The notes beneath the pieces were generated by a model that was not told the DNA's origin, ran no database searches, and worked only from the letters and a program-made list of their open reading frames with translations. A stretch of 64,000 nucleotides of DNA from Lysinibacillus fusiformis (GTDB lineage Bacteria > Bacillota > Bacilli > Bacillales_A > Planococcaceae): contig NZ_CP070490.1 in the NCBI RefSeq assembly GCF_016925635.1, forward strand, positions 1,550,001 through 1,614,000, read 5' to 3'. The position numbers were made by a program, and so were the translations under genes. Numbering within the stretch: the stretch's first letter is position 1; the number at the start of each line of letters is the position of its first letter. Positions 1 through 8,195 of this stretch are shown here, piece by piece.

Positions 1-226
1 TCCCAACTCCAAACTTAGGATTTTCAGCTTCTTTTAAACCTTCAGGAAGTTCATTTGAACTAGGATTCATTTCAGAATGGTCCATACCTTCCATATCTTT
101 CTCGGCCATTTCATTTGTCTGCATTTCTTGTTGACTTTCTTTCTTATTTGTATTTCCTGTACATGCAGAAAGCATTAATGCAGCAACTATAGTAACAAGA
201 CTCATTATAATTTTTTTCTCCATCAT
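1..226 (-). CDS. YdhK/DUF1541-like lipoprotein, N-terminal part (3' end outside window)
   Basis: Only the first 75 codons lie in the window. The protein begins with a lipoprotein signal peptide (basic start, hydrophobic stretch, lipobox L-S-A-C), then a Met- and Glu-rich linker with an M-D-H-S motif. It ends in S-S-N-E-L-P-E-G-L-K-E-A, which I recognise as the entry to the DUF1541 domain of YdhK proteins. These are surface lipoproteins often found beside copper genes; their biochemical role is not settled. Two adjacent ATG codons (226 and 223) follow an AGGAGG site, and the second has the better spacing. Its place at the edge of a copper cluster supports a metal-related role by context only. 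Confidence 0.72.
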   Translation of the reverse strand, partial: MMEKKIIMSLVTIVAALMLSACTGNTNKKESQQEMQTNEMAEKDMEGMDHSEMNPSSNELPEGLKEAENPKFGVG

Positions 227-477
227 AGTCCTCCTACTCGCAGGCTTGAATTTTTGTATTCCCAATCATCATAAATTTACTTTAGGGATATTTCATACGA
301 GTTTTTCTTTATTTAGAATCACCAAGAAAATTTAATATATACATTTTAAAGATACCTTCCTTATTCATTTTTAAAACCTGGATTGTCAAAAATGTTGAAA
401 CAGCAAAAGGGGTAAGGAGCTTTTTTTAAATTAATTCATATAATGAGATTAACCAATTTTTTAAGGAGTAGATAACC

Positions 478-735
478 ATTGATAACGAAGCTTTTAAAAC
501 ATTTTCTGATTCTCAATTATTAATTGAATCTATTGAAAAACTAGGTGATGAATTATTTGCATTAACTGTGGAAATTGCATTGAATGTCTTAAAGACTGTA
601 AGTAGTGAAGATGGCCAATTTACAAGCGATTTTTCTTCGCCATCAAGTTACTTGCAACAACAGATAGATTATTTGATTTCTGAATTAAAAATGGTAAACG
701 AAATTATACAAAGTAATGAAAACGAAGCAAAATAA
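478..735 (+). CDS. Small protein of 85 codons with an apparent ATT start
   Basis: An open frame of 85 codons runs from 478 to a TAA at 733-735. It has no ATG, GTG or TTG near its 5' end. An AAGGAG site lies at the right distance before an ATT codon at 478, and an in-frame TAG just upstream blocks a longer start. The product is acidic and helical-looking, with a repeated I-E-S-I-E-K / L-I-S-E-L-K pattern, and has no signal peptide or membrane segment. I do not recognise the family. Either it starts at ATT, as infC does, or the start codon was lost by mutation and the gene is a recent pseudogene. Confidence 0.45.
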   Translation: MDNEAFKTFSDSQLLIESIEKLGDELFALTVEIALNVLKTVSSEDGQFTSDFSSPSSYLQQQIDYLISELKMVNEIIQSNENEAK

Positions 736-862
736 TATTTGTGATTGTATCCATATGCTTCAAAATTAATACCCTACTTTTATTTGAGACTAAACATTTT
801 TTATTTCACCGTCATCTTATTTATCAAAAAATAGAGCTTATCTAAATATATAGATATACCTT

Positions 863-891
863 ATGCCCTGTTAATAATAACTGGGCATTTT
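863..891 (+). terminator. Possible terminator after the small gene
   Basis: ATGCCC and GGGCAT flank an inner GTTA/TAAC pair, giving an 11-bp stem with one T-T mismatch, followed by a short T run. It lies about 130 bp after the small gene ending at 735. The T tract is short, so efficiency is uncertain. Confidence 0.4.
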
Positions 892-957
892 CAAATAAGT
901 ATCATTGTATTTAATTTGACAACTCCATTTGTATATCAATTACAAAATCAAAGCTAA

Positions 958-1884
958 TTACTTAATTATAAACTTGCCAACCATACCAAGCTCCTTATGT
1001 CCTGGAATAGTACAAACAAATTGATATTCTCCTGTATTAATGGGAGTAAAACTCATTTTTTCTGTATTTTTAGGCCCAACATGGAGATGAATCATATTCT
1101 CCTCCTTTTTGTGATGTACATGATTATTACTACTAATAGTATTTGATGTTGGTATTGTAACTTCAATATCATGTTCTATATTATCTTTATTAATTAATTC
1201 TAATGAAACCGGTTGATTCTTCTCCAAAATTACTTCAGAGGGCGAATACTTCATATTTTCTGTTTCTATAGAAATAATCTTAATCTCTTTCTTTTCTAAT
1301 TTATTTTGAGCGTTCGAGTGTAGATTATGATCCACTAAAGAAGAGTCTTTAATAAAGTTTATTTGTTTTTCGGCAAAAGGAATGCCCCCAAAAAAGTAGA
1401 AGAGTATAAAAACCGAAAAGAAGAAGGGTGTTAAAAAGCCCATTTGACTTTGGAATGTTTTTTGACTTTTACTTGGAAGTAGCGCAAATAAAAAAATAGT
1501 GAAAATTGATAGCAACAGAAAAATTCTTATTAATACAATGGATTGCCCGCCATCCACCATTTCACCTAACATTGCCCCCATCATACCAGCCATTAAACCT
1601 GCCATTAAACCTTCTAACATAGGTAATAATCCAAAGTTGCAACCACTTAAAAAGCCAATGCTTGCACCGAGAATAATTGAAATAATCGTTGAGTAAAACA
1701 AGTTCCCTTGAAAGGTAACTCCAAAAAGTATTCCTAATGTTAGCCCTACATTCATACTAAAAAACATTGAAATAGTCATACCTTGCATAGGCTTAATAGT
1801 CTTTTTCATAATTCTTGAAACCATTATGACAATTAACAATAAAAACATTAGTGATACTAAGACAAACATTTGATAAAATCCCAC
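958..1884 (-). CDS. Integral membrane protein with C-terminal cupredoxin domain
   Basis: The first two thirds contain about six hydrophobic segments, several unusually rich in Gly and Met (a run around G-L-M-A-G-L-M-A-G-M-M-G). The last 100 residues form a cupredoxin-like domain, with a His in I-E-H-D-I-E and the closing ligand pattern V-C-T-I-P-G-H-K-E-L-G-M, that is Cys-X4-His-X4-Met of a type 1 copper site. A His-rich loop (N-N-H-V-H-H) lies inside the domain. A GTG start at 1929 is open, but it would leave almost no leader behind the operator-like palindrome at 1933-1949. I prefer the GTG at 1884, which has an AAAGGA site at good spacing. A role in envelope copper binding or transfer is inferred from the domain and neighbours. 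Confidence 0.75.
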   Translation of the reverse strand: MGFYQMFVLVSLMFLLLIVIMVSRIMKKTIKPMQGMTISMFFSMNVGLTLGILFGVTFQGNLFYSTIISIILGASIGFLSGCNFGLLPMLEGLMAGLMAGMMGAMLGEMVDGGQSIVLIRIFLLLSIFTIFLFALLPSKSQKTFQSQMGFLTPFFFSVFILFYFFGGIPFAEKQINFIKDSSLVDHNLHSNAQNKLEKKEIKIISIETENMKYSPSEVILEKNQPVSLELINKDNIEHDIEVTIPTSNTISSNNHVHHKKEENMIHLHVGPKNTEKMSFTPINTGEYQFVCTIPGHKELGMVGKFIIK

Positions 1885-1932
1885 ATATCCATCCTTTAAC
1901 AATTTAATTAGCCTGTCTAAAATACACACCGT

Positions 1933-1949
1933 ATACCTTATATAGGTAT
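1933..1949 (-). promoter_or_regulatory. CsoR-like copper operator (ATACC-N7-GGTAT)
   Basis: The palindrome ATACCTTATATAGGTAT lies directly upstream of the cupredoxin gene. It shares the ATACC-N7-GGTAT frame with the boxes at 6407 and 6897. CsoR operators in Bacillales have this form. No csoR gene is in the window, so the regulator is inferred. Confidence 0.6.
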
Positions 1950-2174
1950 GCTCGAAAGAGAGTATTTATTTTATTATTACTTGATTTAAGTTTTATTTAT
2001 CTTCAAGTAACATCACCTAGTTATTATTGCAGTGAGATTACACCGAGTATATTAAGTCACCAATTTTAATATTCTGCACAAATCAGTAATATAAATGAAA
2101 AATTTAGTATCTCTATTCCATGCTATTCTTACTTTAATCAAAAAAGCGATTGCTTTTCGAAAGGAGTAAGTTTA

Positions 2175-3095
2175 GTGAAAAAGAGATGGTTACTACCGGT
2201 TTTTGCGTCATTTGTAATTTTTTCAGGAATAGGTATGAATGATGCTGAAGCAGCATCAGTTACTGATTTGACGAGTACAGCGAAAGATTATATAGGAGCT
2301 CCTTATAAATATGGTGGGAATGATATTAATACAGGTGTAGATTGTTCAGCATATACAAAGTTTATATTTTCTAAGTTAGGTATTTCTTTAGAGCGCACAT
2401 CTAAAGACCAATATCAGCAAGGTACTTCTGTTTCTAAAGATAGTTTAAAAGCAGGTGACCTCGTATTTTTTAATACTTCAGGCAACGGCATATCTCACGT
2501 TGGAATATACATAGAGAATGGTAATTTTATATCAGCTACTCCAAGTTCGGGTGTTAGAATTGATAAATTAAACGATCCTTACTATTGGGGTTCTCGTTAT
2601 ATAGGTGCAAAACGTATTGCAAACTTTACTACAAATGAAATAGCTCAAGCAGAAGTTAAAGGTGAAGAGATAGACTTTTCCATTTATGCCTCACGTGGAG
2701 CAGTAGCCATACAGCTTGCTAAAGCTTTAGCATTAGATACAAGTGATACAAACTCAAGTTTCCCTGATGTTAAATCATCTTCTGAACAAGCTGGAGCTAT
2801 AGTAGCACTAAAAAAACTTGGAATTTTTAATGGAGATAGTAATGGTAAATTTAACCCAAATTCACCGATTACTCGCGGTCAATTAGCAAAGGTTTTAGTT
2901 GAAGCATTTGATTTAGAACAACAAGGAGAACCAAAGAATTTTACAGATGTAACGAGTACTCATTGGGCCAAAAATTTTATAGCAGTTCTTTCATCAAATA
3001 AGATTACGCAAGGTAAAGGTGATGGCACATTTGGCGTAAACGACAAAGTAACATTAAATCAATTAAATATCTTTATAGAACGATTAACTCGATAA
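2175..3095 (+). CDS. Secreted NlpC/P60 (C40) cell-wall hydrolase with SLH domains
   Basis: The 306-residue protein begins with a Sec signal peptide ending around A-E-A (residues 24-26). Residues 30-150 form an NlpC/P60 papain-like domain with the catalytic Cys57 in V-D-C-S-A-Y and His108 in I-S-H-V-G. This family cleaves peptide stems of peptidoglycan, usually at D-Glu-gamma bonds. The C-terminal half has two clear surface-layer-homology repeats (F-P-D-V... and F-T-D-V-T-S-T-H-W-A), preceded by a partial third, which would anchor the enzyme to pyruvylated wall polymer. Translation starts at GTG 2175 behind AAGGAG. It is the only wall hydrolase with SLH repeats in the island, and its link to metal resistance is unclear. 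Confidence 0.85.
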   Translation: MKKRWLLPVFASFVIFSGIGMNDAEAASVTDLTSTAKDYIGAPYKYGGNDINTGVDCSAYTKFIFSKLGISLERTSKDQYQQGTSVSKDSLKAGDLVFFNTSGNGISHVGIYIENGNFISATPSSGVRIDKLNDPYYWGSRYIGAKRIANFTTNEIAQAEVKGEEIDFSIYASRGAVAIQLAKALALDTSDTNSSFPDVKSSSEQAGAIVALKKLGIFNGDSNGKFNPNSPITRGQLAKVLVEAFDLEQQGEPKNFTDVTSTHWAKNFIAVLSSNKITQGKGDGTFGVNDKVTLNQLNIFIERLTR

Positions 3096-3120
3096 ATTTT
3101 GTTCGAGGACTTAAATTAAA

Positions 3121-3151
3121 AATGGCGGCTCATTTATTCAGAGCCGCCATT
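3121..3151. terminator. Bidirectional terminator between convergent genes
   Basis: A perfect 11-bp stem (AATGGCGGCTC / GAGCCGCCATT) with a 9-nt loop. A T-rich run follows on the minus strand. It lies between the hydrolase gene (plus) and the reductase-like gene (minus). Confidence 0.85.
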
Positions 3152-3181
3152 ATAACCTTCCCAGAACTTCTTAGAGTAAAA

Positions 3182-3799
3182 CTAATTTATTAACTCTTCT
3201 TTTCCTATCCGTTTTAAAAATTTGAAAAACGTTTCTCGTTTTTTTCCATTCTGTGAATATACATTTATAATCTTTTCTATTTTATCGTACAATTCATCTG
3301 GTGTTAGATTCTCTTGCAACAAAGATCCCACCTCTGCATCTTTCCCTTTTGCTTTTCCTCCAACATATAAATTGTAATGGTCTTTAATTTTCATAATCCC
3401 TATATCACTTAACATTGGTTCACCGCAACCAACAGGGCAACCTGTGTATGCAACTTTAAGAGTGAATGGTACAGCTTTTCCTGCTATACGATTATTTATT
3501 TCTTTTGCTACTGGCATCCCCTCTTCTTCTTCTCCTTTGCAAAAATTACATGTTCTCAAACTCTTTACAAAGTTGCCAACTGGATAACAAGATAAATTAA
3601 CACGGTTGAATTCTTCAATTATTTCTTCTTTTTTATTTTCCGGAATTTCTAGATAGAGTTGTTGGAAGGTTGTTAACTCAAGCTGTGCGTCGTCTTCCAT
3701 ATATTTGGTGATCGTTAAAAGTTGTTTAGAATTTAGTTTTGCCCCAAATTCTATTCCCCCATTAACGGCAATTTTAATTTTTTTATCTTCATTACTCAT
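3182..3799 (-). CDS. Nitrite/sulfite reductase half-domain-like iron-sulfur protein
   Basis: This 205-residue soluble protein resembles the siroheme/[4Fe-4S] half of nitrite and sulfite reductases. It has an N-terminal ferredoxin-like half domain (I-A-V-N-G-G-I-E-F-G-A-K), then Cys residues in T-C-N-F-C-K-G and in G-C-P-V-G-C-G-E-P. The second is C-X3-C as in sulfite reductase; the first is C-X2-C rather than C-X5-C. It is far shorter than catalytic NirB or CysI, so enzymatic activity is uncertain, and it may be a redox or heme-binding accessory protein. The start at 3799 has GGAGG nine bases upstream; a longer start at 3829 lacks this. Similar proteins occur in Bacilli as stand-alone genes. 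Its role beside copA is unknown. Confidence 0.65.
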   Translation of the reverse strand: MSNEDKKIKIAVNGGIEFGAKLNSKQLLTITKYMEDDAQLELTTFQQLYLEIPENKKEEIIEEFNRVNLSCYPVGNFVKSLRTCNFCKGEEEEGMPVAKEINNRIAGKAVPFTLKVAYTGCPVGCGEPMLSDIGIMKIKDHYNLYVGGKAKGKDAEVGSLLQENLTPDELYDKIEKIINVYSQNGKKRETFFKFLKRIGKEELIN

Positions 3800-3966
3800 A
3801 CCAATTTTCCTCCATACTTTCCCAAACAATTAATTTATTTTGCTCTTTACCTACCTAAGGATGGTTTATCTGATGAAAATAGTAAGTTAAATTATGTCAG
3901 TTAAACTATTGCGTATTTCTTTATAAGTAAACCCAATAGAGTAAAGTTTACAATTGAATTAAAGGG

Positions 3967-6387
3967 TTATTTATTATCTAATTTTACTCTTTGTAAGCGT
4001 AATGCATTTAAAACTACAGATACAGAACTAAATGCCATCGCCGCACCTGCTACCCATGGAGCAAGTAGACCTATTGCAGCAATAGGAATACCCAAAGTAT
4101 TGTAGGCAAATGCCCAAAATAGGTTTTGCTTAATATTCCGCATTGTTTTTCGACTCATTAAAATAGCATCTGCAATACTATTTAAATCGCCACGAATTAA
4201 CGTAATATCAGCAGCTTCCATGGCAACATCCGTTCCTGTACCAATGGCCATACCGATATTTGCTGTGGCCAATGCCGGAGCATCATTAATACCATCTCCC
4301 ACCATCGCTACATTTTTCCCTTGTGCTTGTAGCTTTTTCACCTCGTCTGCTTTACCTTCAGGCAATACTTCAGCGATAACTTGATTCACGCCTACTTCTG
4401 TTCCTATCGCTTGAGCTGTACGTTCATTATCACCAGTCATCATAATGACTGTAATGCCCATATTCTGTAGTCGGTGGATTGCCTCTTTTGACGTATCTTT
4501 AACTGTATCAGCAACAGCTACTAAGCCTGCATACTGACCATTAATGGCAGCAAGCATTGCTGTTTTACCGTTTCGCTCTAACTGCTCCATTGTTGGTAAA
4601 ATATTATCAATATTGATTCCGTATTGTTGCATTAATTTTCGTGTACCAATGACAACTCCTTGACCTGACACAGTTGCCTGCACACCATAACCTGGAATAG
4701 CCTCAAAAAATTGAACTTCTCCTAATGCTATGCCACGTTTTTCTATGCCCTGTACTATAGCTTCTGCTAACGGATGCTCTGACTGTTTTTCAGCAGCCCC
4801 AATTAATGATAAAAAACGAGCTTCCTCCTGCTCTGAATCTAAAAGAACGTCTGTAAGAACAGGCTTACCATGTGTTACTGTACCTGTTTTATCTACAACC
4901 ACTGTATCAATACTTTGTGTTTGTTCTAAATGTTCTCCACCTTTAAATAAAATACCAAATTCAGCTGCACGACCTGAACCTGCCATTATGGAGGTTGGCG
5001 TTGCTAACCCAAGCGCACAAGGGCAAGCGATTACAAGTACTGCAATTAAGACCTCTAAAGCTGGTGTAAATTCTCCTGGGCGAACCCAAATGATCCAAAC
5101 TAAAAATGTGACAATTGCAATGCCAACAACAATTGGTACAAAAACCCCCGAAATTTGATCTGCTAAGCGTTGAATTGGTGCTTTTGATCCTTGAGCATCC
5201 TCAACCACTTTAATGATTTGTGCTAACGCTGTGTCACGACCAACCTTTGTCGCTGTCATTTTAATAAATCCATTTTTATTAATCGTCGATCCAAATAATT
5301 GATCGCCTTGCTTTTTATCAACTGGTAAACTTTCACCTGTAAGCATTGATTCATCAACAGCTGTTGTTCCCTCTATTACCTCACCATCTACAGGTATCTT
5401 TTCACCTGGTTTCACTAGAATAACATCGCCAATGATAACTTCTTCTAAAGGAACCTCTTTTTCTACACCGTCACGTACAACAATAGCGGTTTTAGCTTGA
5501 AGTCCCATTAGTTTTTTTATGGCTTCAGATGAGCGTCCTTTTGCTTTGGCTTCAAATAATTTACCTAATAATATTAATGTAATTAATACAGCACTCGTTT
5601 CAAAATAAAGATTTGGACCATGATGCGACCCTATCGTCACAATCGCTTGATAAACACTATAGAAATAAGCTGCTGATGTCCCCATGACCACAAGTACGTC
5701 CATATTAGCACTACCATTACGTAAAGCTTTATATGCCCCTACATAGAATTGCTTACCAACAATAAATTGCACAGGAGTAGCCAATACCATTTGGATCCAC
5801 GGATTCATTAGAAATTCTGGGACATATAAAAATGATGTAAAGGAAAAATGTCCAACCATCGTCCAAAGCAGCGGTAAAGAAAGAATAGCCGATAAAATAA
5901 ATTTTCGTTGTTGCTGTTTAATGGCCTTTTCTCGATGGTCCACTGTTTCCTGTTCATCAGCCTTTTGATGAGCCCCATAGCCCAATTTCTCCACCTTCGC
6001 AATGATGTCTACGATTGACACTTCAGATGGATTAAACTCAATCATTGCTTTTTCCAGGGCTAAGTTAACATTGGCAGAAGAGATACCACTTAACTTATTT
6101 AACCCTTTTTCAATGCGAGTTGCACAAGCTGCACATGTCATACCTGTAATATCAAGTTCCGCCTTTTGTTTAACAACCCCATAACCAAGTGCTTCTATTT
6201 TTTTTTCGAAATCTTCTTCACTTAATTTTGCTGGATTGTACTTAATAGATGATTTTTCAAGCGCTAAATTAACAGTCGCTTGTTCCACACCATCCATTTT
6301 ATTTAAACCTTTTTCTATACGAGTTGCACAAGCTGCACAGGTCATTCCTGTGATCTGAATGCTCGCTTCTTTTAATGTATTACTCAT
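3967..6387 (-). CDS. copA: Copper-exporting P1B-1-type ATPase CopA
   Basis: The 806-residue protein exports Cu(I) across the cytoplasmic membrane using ATP. It has two N-terminal heavy-metal-associated domains, each with G-M-T-C-A-A-C (Cys17/20 and Cys85/88). Eight membrane segments surround the C-P-C ion site in A-C-P-C-A-L-G-L. The actuator loop has T-G-E-S, the phosphorylation site is D-K-T-G-T, the nucleotide domain has S-E-H-P, and the hinge is G-D-G-I-N-D. The start at 6387 (M-S-N-T-L) has a GGAAGGTG site. An upstream in-frame start at 6414 would fall inside the operator at 6407-6423. The two HMA domains share the stretch [16 protein letters not shown], suggesting recent domain duplication. 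Confidence 0.96.
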   Translation of the reverse strand: MSNTLKEASIQITGMTCAACATRIEKGLNKMDGVEQATVNLALEKSSIKYNPAKLSEEDFEKKIEALGYGVVKQKAELDITGMTCAACATRIEKGLNKLSGISSANVNLALEKAMIEFNPSEVSIVDIIAKVEKLGYGAHQKADEQETVDHREKAIKQQQRKFILSAILSLPLLWTMVGHFSFTSFLYVPEFLMNPWIQMVLATPVQFIVGKQFYVGAYKALRNGSANMDVLVVMGTSAAYFYSVYQAIVTIGSHHGPNLYFETSAVLITLILLGKLFEAKAKGRSSEAIKKLMGLQAKTAIVVRDGVEKEVPLEEVIIGDVILVKPGEKIPVDGEVIEGTTAVDESMLTGESLPVDKKQGDQLFGSTINKNGFIKMTATKVGRDTALAQIIKVVEDAQGSKAPIQRLADQISGVFVPIVVGIAIVTFLVWIIWVRPGEFTPALEVLIAVLVIACPCALGLATPTSIMAGSGRAAEFGILFKGGEHLEQTQSIDTVVVDKTGTVTHGKPVLTDVLLDSEQEEARFLSLIGAAEKQSEHPLAEAIVQGIEKRGIALGEVQFFEAIPGYGVQATVSGQGVVIGTRKLMQQYGINIDNILPTMEQLERNGKTAMLAAINGQYAGLVAVADTVKDTSKEAIHRLQNMGITVIMMTGDNERTAQAIGTEVGVNQVIAEVLPEGKADEVKKLQAQGKNVAMVGDGINDAPALATANIGMAIGTGTDVAMEAADITLIRGDLNSIADAILMSRKTMRNIKQNLFWAFAYNTLGIPIAAIGLLAPWVAGAAMAFSSVSVVLNALRLQRVKLDNK

Positions 6388-6406
6388 GATGCTGTTCACC
6401 TTCCTC

Positions 6407-6423
6407 ATACCCAATAGGGGTAT
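6407..6423 (-). promoter_or_regulatory. CsoR-like operator of copA
   Basis: The 17-bp palindrome reads ATACCCAATAGGGGTAT on the plus strand and lies 20 bp before the copA start. It is the best match to a Bacillales CsoR site in the window. It gives copA its own copper-responsive promoter, separate from copZ. Confidence 0.7.
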
Positions 6424-6439
6424 ATATTTTTGAAAACAA

Positions 6440-6461
6440 GAGAGTGCATTTATGCACTCTC
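6440..6461 (-). terminator. Hairpin between copZ and copA
   Basis: A perfect 10-bp stem (GAGAGTGCAT / ATGCACTCTC) with a 2-nt loop. It is followed on the minus strand by TTGTTTTC. It lies just after the copZ stop codon and before the copA operator, so it should end or reduce copZ transcription into copA. Confidence 0.65.
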
Positions 6462-6468
6462 AAAAATA

Positions 6469-6675
6469 TTATTTTACCTCATATCCCTGTTCTTCTATTG
6501 TTTCCTTAATTTTCTCAAGCGATACTTGGGATTCATTAAACGATACTTCAACTTGTGCATCTTTTAAATTCACGTTTACTTGATCAACACCTTCTAATTT
6601 CCCTAAACTTTTTTCAACAGTATTTACACAATGACCACATGACATTCCAGTTACCTTTAAGATTCTATTTTCCAT
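6469..6675 (-). CDS. copZ: Copper chaperone CopZ
   Basis: The 68-residue protein is a single heavy-metal-associated domain with the Cu(I) site G-M-S-C-G-H-C near the N terminus and the usual ferredoxin-like beta-alpha-beta-beta-alpha-beta length. CopZ carries Cu(I) in the cytosol to CopA and to CsoR. Translation starts at ATG 6675 behind GAGAGGGA. It lies immediately upstream of copA on the same strand, separated by a hairpin and an operator. The CsoR-like box at 6897-6913 probably controls it through a leader of about 200 bases. Confidence 0.95.
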   Translation of the reverse strand: MENRILKVTGMSCGHCVNTVEKSLGKLEGVDQVNVNLKDAQVEVSFNESQVSLEKIKETIEEQGYEVK

Positions 6676-6896
6676 AAAAATCCCTCTCTTTTGAAATATT
6701 TTTATAAAATGTAAAAGGGTATTAATAATTTTTTTATATTTCCTTTTAACTTTCGAATTGTGATTTTAACTTATATTGGCTTCATCACTTTTAATGCAGT
6801 TTATCATTATCAAACAAGCTTTCTTTAAACGATAAATTTGTAATTACATCATCACCGTAAATTATCAACCTCCTCTAAACACACATTCATGTTACC
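6676..6896 (-). other. Long leader between copZ and its operator
   Basis: This AT-rich stretch has no normal gene. An AGGAGG site at 6869-6874 (minus) is followed by a 24-codon open frame starting at ATA/ATT and ending with TAA at 6791. Neither start is canonical. It may be a leader peptide, a relic or chance. Confidence 0.3.
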
Positions 6897-6913
6897 ATAC
6901 CCCAGTTAGGTAT
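6897..6913 (-). promoter_or_regulatory. CsoR-like operator upstream of copZ
   Basis: ATACCCCAGTTAGGTAT fits the ATACC-N7-GGTAT frame of the other two boxes. It lies about 220 bp before copZ on the minus strand. Confidence 0.6.
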
Positions 6914-7031
6914 GTAAAGTGGTGTTTTAATTTACTATATGCGTCACTAATTATGCAGTATATGTTAAATATCACGTTTATTTAACATTCAAACACTGTG
7001 ACTTAATTAAATTTTTTAGCAGTCCATCAAA

Positions 7032-7059
7032 AAACTCTGCTCCTAAATAAGCAGAGTTT
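7032..7059 (-). terminator. Terminator of the Csp-like gene
   Basis: A perfect 10-bp stem (AAACTCTGCT / AGCAGAGTTT) with an 8-nt loop. A T6 run follows on the minus strand. Confidence 0.85.
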
Positions 7060-7127
7060 AAAACATTTTCGCGTTAGAAGAATTACTTTTATTTATCATT
7101 GATTCTTCATTTATAAAATCAAATCTT

Positions 7128-7457
7128 CTACACAGCCATTTTTTTACATACTTCAGCGCATCGGTAACATGTTTCTGCACATTCTTGGCAATGTTTATGA
7201 TGTTCATGTTTTTTACAAACATCACCACATGCCTGACAAATCTCAGCACATAATTGACAAATTTGCTTTACGAATGGACTACCAGACTGCATCGATTTAG
7301 CAGAAAATGCACAAATATCGGCACATTCTCTAAGGGTACGAATGCACTCCGCTAACATTTTAACATCATCTTCTTCTAGACATTCATGATAACATTTATT
7401 ACATTCCTTCATACACTCTAGACAAGCTTTAATACATTCTTCATAGCTCATTTTCAA
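7128..7457 (-). CDS. Csp-like four-helix-bundle copper-storage protein (DUF326)
   Basis: This small protein of 109 residues carries about 20 Cys, most in C-X3-C or C-X2-C pairs along predicted helices (for example C-L-E-C-M-K-E-C-N-K-C and C-Q-E-C-A-E-T-C-Y-R-C). This is the pattern of the Csp3/YhjQ family, whose four-helix bundles hold many Cu(I) ions in the cytosol. There is no signal peptide, so it should act inside the cell as a copper sponge beside CopZ and CopA. The TTG start at 7457 has AGGAGG nine bases upstream; the ATG two codons further in is spaced less well. A half-site like the CsoR boxes (ATACCCC) lies around 7515 upstream, but no full palindrome is seen. Confidence 0.85.
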   Translation of the reverse strand: MKMSYEECIKACLECMKECNKCYHECLEEDDVKMLAECIRTLRECADICAFSAKSMQSGSPFVKQICQLCAEICQACGDVCKKHEHHKHCQECAETCYRCAEVCKKMAV

Positions 7458-7665
7458 TTTTAAATACCTCCTGTTAATTTAGTCTGTCTTATTATAACCA
7501 CTCCTATTTACTATATACCCCATTCAATCATAACTAATCTTCCCTATTGATATTAAACGGGTCTTCGGAATATATAGTGGAATTACTTTCTTAATAGTTT
7601 AAAAACAACTGGTGTTTAAATCGGATTTTCTGGTGGGATGTTAGGATAATCAATAGTATTATATA

Positions 7666-7695
7666 AAAGTATCAATCACATACGAGTGATACTTT
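7666..7695. repeat. Inverted repeat upstream of merR
   Basis: AAAGTATCA (7666-7674) and TGATACTTT (7687-7695) form a 9-bp perfect inverted repeat with a 12-nt spacer, in the 317-bp gap between the Csp-like gene and merR. On the minus strand it is followed by TTTTATATAA. Its function is unknown. Confidence 0.45.
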
Positions 7696-7723
7696 GGGAA
7701 AAAAATAAAATAGTCCAATTTAC

Positions 7724-7755
7724 TTGACCGTGTACTATGGTACACGGTTTATAAT
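7724..7755 (+). promoter_or_regulatory. MerR-type mer promoter and operator
   Basis: A -35 element TTGACC and a -10 element TATAAT are separated by a 20-bp spacer, the over-long spacing typical of MerR-activated promoters. Within it lies the perfect palindrome ACCGTGTAC-N4-GTACACGGT (7727-7748), the classic MerR site. It drives merR and merA together. Confidence 0.92.
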
Positions 7756-7774
7756 ATTCATGGGGTGAAATAAG

Positions 7775-8167
7775 ATGATTTATCGCATTAGTGAGTTTGC
7801 AGATAAATGTGGAGTTAATAAAGAAACGATCAGATATTACGAGCGAAAAAATTTATTACAAGAACCTCACCGAACGGAAGCTGGTTATCGGATATATTCA
7901 TATGATGACGTTAAGCGTGTTGGGTTTATTAAACGAATACAGGAACTTGGTTTTTCTTTAAGCGAGATTTATAAATTACTTGGTGTTGTAGATAAAGATG
8001 AAGTTCGTTGTCAAGATATGTTCGAATTTGTTTCTAAAAAACAAAAGGAAGTGCAAAAACAAATAGAGGATTTAAAACGAATTGAAACTATGTTAGACGA
8101 CTTAAAACAACGATGTCCAGATGAAAAGCAATTACATTCGTGTCCAATAATAGAAACATTAACATGA
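7775..8167 (+). CDS. merR: Mercury-responsive regulator MerR
   Basis: The 130-residue protein has the MerR winged helix at the N terminus (I-R-Y-Y-E-R...G-Y-R-I-Y) and a coiled-coil dimer helix after it. Three Cys at positions 79, 114 and 123 match the spacing (35 and 9) of the Hg(II) ligands Cys82/117/126 of Tn501 MerR. It should repress, and with Hg(II) activate, the adjacent promoter at 7724-7755 by untwisting the long spacer. A GGGGTG site precedes ATG 7775. It is followed after 28 bp by merA on the same strand. Confidence 0.95.
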   Translation: MIYRISEFADKCGVNKETIRYYERKNLLQEPHRTEAGYRIYSYDDVKRVGFIKRIQELGFSLSEIYKLLGVVDKDEVRCQDMFEFVSKKQKEVQKQIEDLKRIETMLDDLKQRCPDEKQLHSCPIIETLT

Positions 8168-8195
8168 GAGATTAATTAACGAAAGGAGCTTTTTT

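Noticed and set aside
7058-7249. 63-codon frame on the minus strand
   Set aside because: It is a shifted frame of the Cys-rich Csp-like gene and lies over its terminator.
7666-7695. Inverted repeat considered as a transposon end or terminator
   Set aside because: It lacks the TGT terminus and TnsB sites, and no transcript is expected to end there.
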